Of a DNA stretch of 5,035 nucleotides, positions 1 to 5,035 are shown one piece after another (the stretch's first letter is position 1; every line of letters starts with the position of its first letter). The notes beneath the pieces were generated by a model. It searched no databases, was not told the origin of the DNA, and worked only from the letters and a program-made list of their open reading frames with translations. Location of the stretch: NCBI GenBank assembly GCA_010027105.1, contig RGVT01000202.1:1-5035 (forward strand), in the 5' to 3' direction. Both the position numbers and the translations under genes were made by a program. Origin of the DNA: Planctomycetia bacterium (GTDB lineage Bacteria; Planctomycetota; Planctomycetia; Pirellulales; UBA1268).

Positions 1-2949
1 CGGATCGACGAGGTGCGGCTGTCGTGCAGCACGAGCCTCGCCGAACTCGCCGCCGGCCCTCCGCGGATCACCGCCGTGCGGCTGCGCAGGCCCGTCGTGC
101 ACGCGGTGCACCAGGCGGACGGGGCGTGGAACCTCCAGAAACTGGTGGGCGCCGGGACTGCCGCCGACCTCGTGCCGGTGTCGGTCGAGGATGCGACGGT
201 TCTGATCGACGACCCGGCGCGGCACTTCCGCTCGACGCTGCGGCAGGTGAGCGTCGACGTGCAGCCCGACCCGAAGGTCGCCGGCGAGGCGCTCGTGCGC
301 GGCAGCGGCTCCGGCGACCGGTTCGAGCGGCTCGGGTTCCAGGGGAGGTTCGGCCCCGCGAGCGGCCGGTTCGAGATCCAGGGGCAGGTCGAGGCGATCG
401 ACGTCTCGCAGCGGCTGCTCGCGGCGCTCGCCGTCGTGGATGAGCGGCTCGCGGCGACGGCGGGGCACGACTGGCTCGCGGGCCTGCGGGGTCGCGGCCA
501 CGTGCAGTGGCAGGCCGCCGGCTCGGTGCACGAGCCCGCCGGCATCGCGTTCACCGCGGCCGGCAGCCTCGAGTCGGGCCGGTTCGAGCACCGCTCGCTC
601 CCGTTCGCCCTCTCCGACCTCTCGGCCGCGTTCCGCGCCGACCGGGGCGGGGTGGTGGTGGAGCGGATGGAGGCCCACTCCGGCTCCACGCTCATCCGGG
701 GCGGTGGCCGGCTGGCCGGCTGGTCCGACGCCGCCGACTTCGACGCCACGCTCGAGGCCGAGCGGCTCACCGTGGGTCGCCAGTGGGAGGACCATCTGCC
801 CGAGCCGTTCGCCGGACACTGGCGCAAGCTCCTGCCGGCCGGCGAGGTGGACGTCGTGGCGACGCTGCGCCGGCGTGACGGCCGCCTCGACCCCTCCTGC
901 TCCGTCCGCTGCCGCAACGCGTCGCTCACCTACTACCGGTTCCCCTACCGGCTCGACCGCACGGTGGGCACCGTCGTGCTCGACGGGGGGCAGCTGTCGA
1001 TCCACCTCACGGGCCAGGCCGCCGGGCACCCCGTGCAGGTGCAGGGGACGTTTCGCACGGGGGCCGAGGGCCTGCCCGGCTTCCTCGAGGTGCGCGGCGA
1101 CGGGATGCGGATCGACGACGCCCTGCTCGCGGCCCTGCCGCCGCGCAGCGCGGGAATCGTGAAATCGCTCCATGCGCAGGGCACGTTCGACTTCGCCTTC
1201 CGCCACGACCGCGGGCCGCAGTTCGCCGCCGGCTTCGCCAACACGCTCGGCATCCGTCTGCTCGACTGCGGCATGTCGTACGCCGGGTTTCCCTATCCGC
1301 TCGCGAACGTCTCGGGATCGGTCCTGATGGACCGCGGCCACTGGACGATCAAGGACGTCGTCGGCTCAAACGACACCGGCGTGGTCCGCTGCTCGGGGTC
1401 GCTGGTGCCGGCCGGTGACGACGACGGCGAGCTCACGCTGCACCTCGCCGGCACCGGCGTCGTGCTCGACCGCGAGCTCCGCGACGCGCTGCCGCGGACG
1501 ATGGCCCGGATCTGGGACGACGTCTCCCCGCGGGGCAGCGCCGACTTCACCGCCACCGTCCGCCACCGGGTGAAGGCCCGCAGCACCGACGTGGCGGTCG
1601 AGGCCGCGCCGCAGGGAGACACGGTGTCGATCGAGCCGGCCTGGTTTCCCTACCGGCTCGAGCGGCTGCGGGGCCGGTTGACGTGGCGCGACGGACTGCT
1701 GCGGTTCGAGGGGGTGCGCGGCGTGCATGCCCGCACCACGGTGGCCACCGACGGCGTCTGCCGGTTCGGCCGCGACGGCACCTGGCACGTGTCGTTCGAG
1801 AGGCTCTCGGCCGACCGCTTCCGGGCCGACCACGAGGTGCTCCGGGCGCTGCCGGCCGGCCTGCAGCGGGCGATCGCCGCCGTCCGACCGCGCGGGCTGC
1901 TCTCGCTCACCGGCAGCCTCGACATCTTCACGGCGGTCCCGCCGGAGGGCCCCGAGCGGCAGGGGGCGGGCCGGGCGTCGCCGCCTGCCGCCGCCTGGGA
2001 CGTGGCACTCGACCTGGAGCAGGCGGCGTTCGACGTCGGCGTGCCGCTCGAGCACGTGCACGGCGGGGTCCGCCTCAAGGGGCAGACCGACGGCCGCACG
2101 TGGCGGTCGGAGGGGGAGATCGCGCTCGACAGCGCGATCTGCCGGGGCGTGCAGGTGACCGGCATCCAGGGCCCGCTGGCGATGGACGAGGGGGGCGTGC
2201 GGTTCGGAATGCCGGCCGGCGCGGCCGACGGCCGGGCCCGCCGGCTCACGGCCCGCGTCGCCGGGGGCACCGTCCACGTGGACGGCAGCGTGGCCGCCGG
2301 GGAGGCGGGCACGTTCGCGGTGGCCGCGTCGCTCGGCGACGCCGCCCTCGAGCGGCTGGCCGCCGACGTCCTCGCCTCGCTCCCGGGGGGAGTCGCCGCG
2401 GACCGCTACCGCGGCAGGGTGTTCGGCGCGATCGAACTCAGCGGCTCACGGGCCGGCGCCCACTCGCTCGCGGGCCGTGGGCAGCTGCGGCTGCGCGACG
2501 CCGACATCTACGAGCTGCCCGTGATCGTGGCCCTGCTCAAGGTGCTCCGCGTCAAGGCGCCCGACCGCAGGGCCTTCAGTTCCAGTATCGTCGACTTCCG
2601 CATCGAGGGACCCCATGCCTACCTCGACAACATCGAGCTCTCCGGCGACGCGATCAGCCTCGTCGGCAACGGGGAGGTCGACATGGAGGGGCACGTGCGG
2701 ATGACGTTCCGCTCGATCATGGGCGATTCCGAGACGCAGCTGCCGGTGATGAAGCGGGTGCTCGGCGGGGCCAGCGGCCAGTTCATGCTCGTGCACGTCG
2801 ACGGCACGCTCGCCCAGCCCGACGTCTCCACGGAGGCGTTTCCCACGCTGTCGGCGGCGCTGCAGCAGCTCCAGGCGCAGCGGCGCGGCCCCGACGGCCT
2901 CCGCGCCGCGGCGGCCGCCCGGCGCGAGGCGCGGGAGACGCGCCGGTGA
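1..2949 (+). CDS. AsmA-like large envelope protein, C-terminal 982 residues (5' end outside window)
   Basis: The frame is open from base 1 and reads R-I-D-E before the first possible start (GTG at 13), so this is an internal segment of a longer gene; residues below are numbered from that GTG. The block at 21-43 (VRLRRPVV..., then DGAWNLQKL) matches the 'rP.v...r..dG.wNl..L' signature of AsmA/DUF748-type proteins. Residues about 196-690 are degenerate repeats of about 115 residues, each with an FPYRL-like motif and an ALP...PRG block. A proline/glycine-rich linker lies at 641-660. Residues about 786-940 look like the AsmA C-terminal region: G-x-G-x-L-x-L near 821-827, ELPVIVALLKVL at 834-845, and a DFRIEG/LVGNGEVD beta pattern. 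The last 30 residues are Arg/Ala-rich and probably disordered. Family members (AsmA, TamB, YhdP) are inner-membrane-anchored periplasmic proteins linked to outer-membrane lipid homeostasis. Any anchor would lie in the missing N-terminus. The family call is fairly secure; the exact role is inferred. Confidence 0.82.
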   Translation, partial: RIDEVRLSCSTSLAELAAGPPRITAVRLRRPVVHAVHQADGAWNLQKLVGAGTAADLVPVSVEDATVLIDDPARHFRSTLRQVSVDVQPDPKVAGEALVRGSGSGDRFERLGFQGRFGPASGRFEIQGQVEAIDVSQRLLAALAVVDERLAATAGHDWLAGLRGRGHVQWQAAGSVHEPAGIAFTAAGSLESGRFEHRSLPFALSDLSAAFRADRGGVVVERMEAHSGSTLIRGGGRLAGWSDAADFDATLEAERLTVGRQWEDHLPEPFAGHWRKLLPAGEVDVVATLRRRDGRLDPSCSVRCRNASLTYYRFPYRLDRTVGTVVLDGGQLSIHLTGQAAGHPVQVQGTFRTGAEGLPGFLEVRGDGMRIDDALLAALPPRSAGIVKSLHAQGTFDFAFRHDRGPQFAAGFANTLGIRLLDCGMSYAGFPYPLANVSGSVLMDRGHWTIKDVVGSNDTGVVRCSGSLVPAGDDDGELTLHLAGTGVVLDRELRDALPRTMARIWDDVSPRGSADFTATVRHRVKARSTDVAVEAAPQGDTVSIEPAWFPYRLERLRGRLTWRDGLLRFEGVRGVHARTTVATDGVCRFGRDGTWHVSFERLSADRFRADHEVLRALPAGLQRAIAAVRPRGLLSLTGSLDIFTAVPPEGPERQGAGRASPPAAAWDVALDLEQAAFDVGVPLEHVHGGVRLKGQTDGRTWRSEGEIALDSAICRGVQVTGIQGPLAMDEGGVRFGMPAGAADGRARRLTARVAGGTVHVDGSVAAGEAGTFAVAASLGDAALERLAADVLASLPGGVAADRYRGRVFGAIELSGSRAGAHSLAGRGQLRLRDADIYELPVIVALLKVLRVKAPDRRAFSSSIVDFRIEGPHAYLDNIELSGDAISLVGNGEVDMEGHVRMTFRSIMGDSETQLPVMKRVLGGASGQFMLVHVDGTLAQPDVSTEAFPTLSAALQQLQAQRRGPDGLRAAAAARREARETRR
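598..2082 (+). repeat. Degenerate protein repeats (period about 115-130 residues) in the AsmA-like gene
   Basis: Five copies of a short motif recur at regular spacing, numbered from the GTG at 13: LPFAL (196-200), FPYRL (310-314), FPYPL (426-430), FPYRL (545-549) and a weaker VPLEHV (677-682). The steps are 114, 116, 119 and about 132 residues. Each is followed by a 'v.G.v....G.l......' beta pattern. A second motif keeps nearly the same period: HLPEPF (261-266), ALPPRS (374-379), ALPRTM (492-497) and ALPAGL (612-617), each followed about 12 residues later by P/Q-x-G and a hydrophobic strand. At DNA level only the motif core is conserved, for example a 14-base identity at 943-956 and 1648-1661. 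This looks like an ancient domain duplication rather than a recent tandem repeat. Confidence 0.7.
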
Positions 2950-2965
2950 ATCAGGGTGTCCGGCA

Positions 2966-2981
2966 GGCGGGCTCGCCCGCT
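2966..2981. repeat. Short GC inverted repeat between the AsmA-like gene and dapF
   Basis: GCGGG (2967-2971) pairs with CCCGC (2976-2980) around a CTCG loop, and G2966 can wobble-pair with T2981 in RNA. It starts 16 bases after the AsmA-like stop codon. No T-tract follows, so it is not a classical intrinsic terminator. It could stabilise the 3' end of the upstream message, or be chance in GC-rich DNA. Confidence 0.35.
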
Positions 2982-2986
2982 ACAGT
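2981..2986 (+). promoter_or_regulatory. Possible -10 element (TACAGT) upstream of dapF
   Basis: TACAGT matches TATAAT at four of six positions and is one of the few AT-containing stretches in the gap before dapF. There is no convincing -35 box about 17 bases upstream (around 2958-2963). A start site about 6-7 bases downstream would fall inside the Shine-Dalgarno, leaving an unusually short leader. This is a weak call; read-through from the upstream gene is at least as likely. Confidence 0.15.
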
Positions 2987-2990
2987 GGAC

Positions 2991-2996
2991 GGAGGA
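2991..2996 (+). promoter_or_regulatory. Ribosome binding site of dapF (GGAGGA)
   Basis: GGAGGA is a near-perfect Shine-Dalgarno with an 8-base spacer to the ATG at 3005. It fixes that ATG as the start in preference to the in-frame ATG at 3038, which lies inside the conserved KMHGAGND motif and would remove part of the fold. Confidence 0.8.
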
Positions 2997-3004
2997 ATCC
3001 ACCG

Positions 3005-3892
3005 ATGACCGAACCCACCTCGACCCGCTTCGTGAAGATGCACGGGGCGGGAAACGACTACGTCTACGTCGACTGCTTCCGGGAACGGGCCCCGGCCGAC
3101 CCGGCGAAGCTCGCGCCGCGGATCGCCGACCGCCATCGCGGCGTCGGGGGTGACGGCCTGATCCTCGTGCTCCCGTCGACGAGGGCCGCGGCCCGGATGC
3201 GGATGTTCAACGCCGACGGCAGCGAGGCGGAAATGTGCGGCAACGGCGTCCGCTGCGTGGCCCACCTCGTGGTGGCCCACGGCCACGCGCCGGCGGGGTC
3301 CGTGACGATCGAGACCGGCCGCGGCGTGCTCACCGTCGACGTGCGCCGGGCGGGGCCGCGGCTCTCGCAGGTGAGGGTCGACATGGGGGAGCCGATCCTC
3401 GACGCGGTGCGGATCCCGGTGGCGGGCGCCGGGAACGGGCGGGTCGTCGACGCGCTGAGCCCGGCGATCGGCTCCGAGGAGCCCTGGTGGAATGCGACGG
3501 GGCTCGATCCGCGCATGACATGCGTGTCGATGGGCAACCCGCACGTCGCCTACTACTGCCGCGACGTGGCGGCCGTGCCGCTGGAAACGGTCGGCCCGAG
3601 GGTCGAGCGGCATCCGTCGTTTCCGCAGCGGGTCAACGTGCACTTCGTGCAGGTGCGGTCGCCCAATCGCGTCGTCATGCGGACGTGGGAACGGGGCAGC
3701 GGGATCACGCAGGCCTGCGGCACCGGCGCGGCGGCGGTGTGCGTGGCGGGCGTGCTCACCGGGCGGACGGGGCGACGGATCGTGGCCGAGGTGCCGGGGG
3801 GCGAGCTCGAGCTCGAGTGGGCGGCCGACGGCCACGTGTTCCTGACGGGGCCGGCCGAGGAGGTCTTCGAGGGAGCGTGGCGCGACGGCTGA
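3005..3892 (+). CDS. dapF: Diaminopimelate epimerase
   Basis: DapF converts LL-diaminopimelate to meso-diaminopimelate in the cytoplasm, without a cofactor, for lysine synthesis and peptidoglycan cross-linking. The 295-residue product is slightly longer than E. coli DapF (274) and looks complete. Both halves of the two-domain fold are recognisable: KMHGAGND (11-18), DRHRGVGGDG (42-51), FNADGSEAEMCGNGVRC (68-84) with catalytic Cys78, SMGNPH (175-180), RVNVHFV (209-215), WERGSG (228-233) and ACGTGAA (237-243) with catalytic Cys238. Expected substrate-contact residues are present: Asn17, Asn69, Asn178, Asn211, Glu229 and Arg230. Gly51 stands where E. coli has Gln44, which I recall as common in 'GDGLI'-type DapFs. 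A region at about 139-172, including EEPWWNATGLDPR, is longer than in E. coli. The gene starts 55 bases after the AsmA-like stop and lies 43 bases before the acyltransferase-like gene, so co-transcription is likely. Confidence 0.96.
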   Translation: MTEPTSTRFVKMHGAGNDYVYVDCFRERAPADPAKLAPRIADRHRGVGGDGLILVLPSTRAAARMRMFNADGSEAEMCGNGVRCVAHLVVAHGHAPAGSVTIETGRGVLTVDVRRAGPRLSQVRVDMGEPILDAVRIPVAGAGNGRVVDALSPAIGSEEPWWNATGLDPRMTCVSMGNPHVAYYCRDVAAVPLETVGPRVERHPSFPQRVNVHFVQVRSPNRVVMRTWERGSGITQACGTGAAAVCVAGVLTGRTGRRIVAEVPGGELELEWAADGHVFLTGPAEEVFEGAWRDG

Positions 3893-3924
3893 CGCCGGCG
3901 GCGGAACGGACCAGGACGAACGCA

Positions 3925-3930
3925 GGGAGG
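3925..3930 (+). promoter_or_regulatory. Ribosome binding site of the acyltransferase-like gene (GGGAGG)
   Basis: GGGAGG ends 5 bases before the GTG at 3936. It supports GTG initiation there: the protein then begins with MKLGSPL and a hydrophobic segment, as expected for this family. The next in-frame ATG (4005) would remove that segment. Confidence 0.65.
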
Positions 3931-3935
3931 CAGGC

Positions 3936-4757
3936 GTGAAACTCGGATCACCACTCGCCATCGGCGCCGCGGCCCTCGCCGCGACGGCCGTGGTGCGCCG
4001 GTGGATGGGCACGCTCGACTACCGCGTGGCGTTCGGTGATCCGCTCGTCGATCCGGTGCATTCCGACTACCGTGGGGCGAAGATCTACGTCTTCTGGCAC
4101 GAAAACATCCTCCTGCCGCTCTACCTGCGCGGCCACTCGAACATCTCGATGCTGCTCTCGCGGCACGGCGACGCCGACATCCTCGACCGCGTGGCGCGGA
4201 TGATGGGCTTCGGCGTGGTGCGCGGCAGCACGTTCAACGGCGGGTCGGTGGTGCTGCGCGAGCTGGCCGCTCGGGCGGCGGAGGGCAACCTCACGATCAC
4301 GCCCGACGGCCCGCGCGGGCCCCGCCGCCGCCTGGCTCCGGGCTGCGTGTTCCTGGCGAGCACGCTCGGGATCCCGCTGGTGGCGCTGGGGCTCGGCTAC
4401 GACCGCCCGTGGCGGTTCTCGACGTGGGATCGCTTCGCGCTGCCGCGGCCGTTCACGCGGGCCCGCGGGATCGTGAGCCGCGCGATCGCCGTGCCGCCGG
4501 ACCTCGATCGCGATCGTCTCGAGGCGCATCGGGCCGGCATCGAGCGGCTGCTCACGCACCTCTCCGACGAGGCCGAGGCGTGGGCGACGTCGGATGCACG
4601 TCGGCCGGGCGCTCGGATCGTGCGCAGGGAGCCGTCGCGGGTGGCCCGGCGGGCCGCCCGGCTCGTCGGCCCGCCGGGCGTGCCGCTCGACGAGGAGCTC
4701 GACCGCGTCGGGCTCGCAGCGGGGGCCGCGCGCACCGACGAACGCCCCGCGGCCTGA
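3936..4757 (+). CDS. DUF374-type lysophospholipid acyltransferase-like membrane protein
   Basis: The 273-residue product belongs to the DUF374 branch of the LPLAT acyltransferase superfamily, which is expected to move acyl chains onto lysophospholipid or lipid A-type acceptors at the cytoplasmic membrane; the true acceptor is unknown. A hydrophobic segment at about 5-20 (PLAIGAAALAATAVV) probably anchors it. Family motifs appear in order: FWHEN with His55 (53-57), LLSRHGD (73-79), VRGST (95-99), TPDGPRGPR (122-130), APGCVFLAS (134-142), and STWDRFALPRPF (162-173), as in DUF374 members with sWDrf-iP-PFsr. The usual WHG is WHE here. Residues about 221-273 are an Arg-rich then acidic tail beyond the core fold. 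Translation begins at GTG 43 bases after dapF, suggesting the same transcript. The gene ends 9 bases from an opposing gene. The family call is strong; substrate and activity are inferred. Confidence 0.85.
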   Translation: MKLGSPLAIGAAALAATAVVRRWMGTLDYRVAFGDPLVDPVHSDYRGAKIYVFWHENILLPLYLRGHSNISMLLSRHGDADILDRVARMMGFGVVRGSTFNGGSVVLRELAARAAEGNLTITPDGPRGPRRRLAPGCVFLASTLGIPLVALGLGYDRPWRFSTWDRFALPRPFTRARGIVSRAIAVPPDLDRDRLEAHRAGIERLLTHLSDEAEAWATSDARRPGARIVRREPSRVARRAARLVGPPGVPLDEELDRVGLAAGAARTDERPAA

Positions 4758-4766
4758 GCCCGCGCG

Positions 4767-5035
4767 TCAGGGTTCCGGCCCCACGAGGGCCCGCTCGAGC
4801 GGCACCTCGAGCGACTGCAGCGACACCTCGGCCCGCCGCGCTTCGCCCCCCGGCAGGACGTAGCGCAGCGTCACCGGACGTCCCACCGGGCCGCGGGTCA
4901 CGATCTCGGTGAGCTCGGTGGGCGACCTCACGGGGCGGTCGTCGAAGGCCACGATCACGCTTCCCGGGGGCACACCGGCCTTCGAGGCGGGCAGGTCGTG
5001 GACGACGCCGATCACGAGGGCGCCGGCCGGCGCCC
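4767..5035 (-). CDS. PDZ-domain protein, C-terminal 88 residues (5' end outside window)
   Basis: Read on the minus strand, the frame is open from the window edge to a TGA at 4767-4769. A GTG at 5015-5013 is not the real start, because PDZ sequence (APAGAL) continues upstream of it to the edge. The visible part reads GALVIGVVHDLPASKAGVP, then GSVIVAFDDRPVRSPTELTE, then a final strand LRYVLPGGEARRAEVSL. This is the typical bacterial PDZ pattern: 'G..V..V...PA.kAGl..GdvIva.dg..v.s...l...v' plus 'v.l.......r...v.l'. Such domains bind peptide tails, often at the C-terminus of envelope proteases (HtrA/Deg type) or as scaffolds. No protease domain is visible here, so the parent protein cannot be named. 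A short tail (EVPLERALVGPEP) follows the domain. The gene converges on the acyltransferase-like gene. Confidence 0.8.
   Translation of the reverse strand, partial: APAGALVIGVVHDLPASKAGVPPGSVIVAFDDRPVRSPTELTEIVTRGPVGRPVTLRYVLPGGEARRAEVSLQSLEVPLERALVGPEP
5018..5035. repeat. 18-bp perfect palindrome at the right edge
   Basis: GGGCGCCGGCCGGCGCCC is identical to its own reverse complement over all 18 bases. It lies inside the PDZ-protein coding frame, where it encodes Pro/Ala/Gly/Ala-type residues, and it may or may not extend past the window. Pure G/C composition in Ala/Gly/Pro codons makes chance a fair explanation. Confidence 0.45.

Noticed and set aside
1366..2277. Open frame of 303 codons on the minus strand inside the AsmA-like gene.
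   Set aside because: The product is low-complexity and rich in Arg, Pro and Ala without motifs, whereas the plus-strand frame shows a structured beta-repeat protein over the whole stretch.
1683..3008. Second plus-strand frame of 441 codons overlapping the 3' half of the AsmA-like gene.
   Set aside because: Its translation is Arg/Ala/Gly-rich with no domain, and it is out of frame with well-supported AsmA-type sequence.
3803..3817. GAGCTCGAGCTCGAG, a self-complementary alternating stretch inside dapF.
   Set aside because: It is explained by the conserved Glu-Leu-Glu-Leu-Glu strand of DapF encoded with the preferred GAG and CTC codons.
2951..4012. Long open frame of 353 codons on the minus strand opposite dapF.
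   Set aside because: It lies antisense to a clearly identified dapF, its product is dominated by Arg/Pro/His/Ala with no recognisable domain, and long antisense frames are expected in DNA this GC-rich.
4791..4802. 12-bp palindrome CCGCTCGAGCGG near the end of the PDZ gene, considered as a terminator stem.
   Set aside because: It lies inside the coding sequence (PLER), leaves no room for a loop and has no T-tract.

Overview
The window is very GC-rich, with G or C at almost every third codon position, and it is packed with protein-coding genes. It most resembles a planctomycete chromosome, probably Pirellulales-like. This rests on recalled family resemblance rather than a search: the acyltransferase-like protein and DapF carry sequence blocks (FWHE...LLSRH...RGST...TPDGPRGPRRRLAPG, and DPRMTCVSMGNPH...RVNVHFVQV) that I associate with planctomycete homologues. 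There is no sign of recent transfer: no mobile element, tRNA, rRNA or CRISPR array, and no shift in base composition.

Layout, left to right. Positions 1-2949 (+) hold the C-terminal part of a very large AsmA-like envelope protein whose start lies left of the window. It is built from degenerate repeats of about 115 residues and ends in an AsmA-type C-terminal region. A 55-nt gap follows, with a small GC hairpin and a strong Shine-Dalgarno. Positions 3005-3892 (+) hold a complete dapF (diaminopimelate epimerase) with both catalytic cysteines. After 43 nt, positions 3936-4757 (+) hold a complete DUF374-type lysophospholipid acyltransferase-like membrane protein starting at GTG. Nine bases later the direction flips: positions 4767-5035 (-) hold the C-terminal end of a PDZ-domain protein that runs off the right edge.

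The three plus-strand genes are closely spaced and probably co-transcribed. Each touches the cell envelope: a putative lipid-handling or bridge-like protein, an enzyme making meso-diaminopimelate for lysine and peptidoglycan, and a putative lipid acyltransferase. An envelope-biogenesis operon is a reasonable inference but is not proven by the sequence. I see no unmistakable new system. The most interesting item is the regular repeat architecture of the AsmA-like protein, which resembles the repeating beta-groove design of bridge-like lipid-transfer proteins. No non-coding stretch exceeds about 55 bases.
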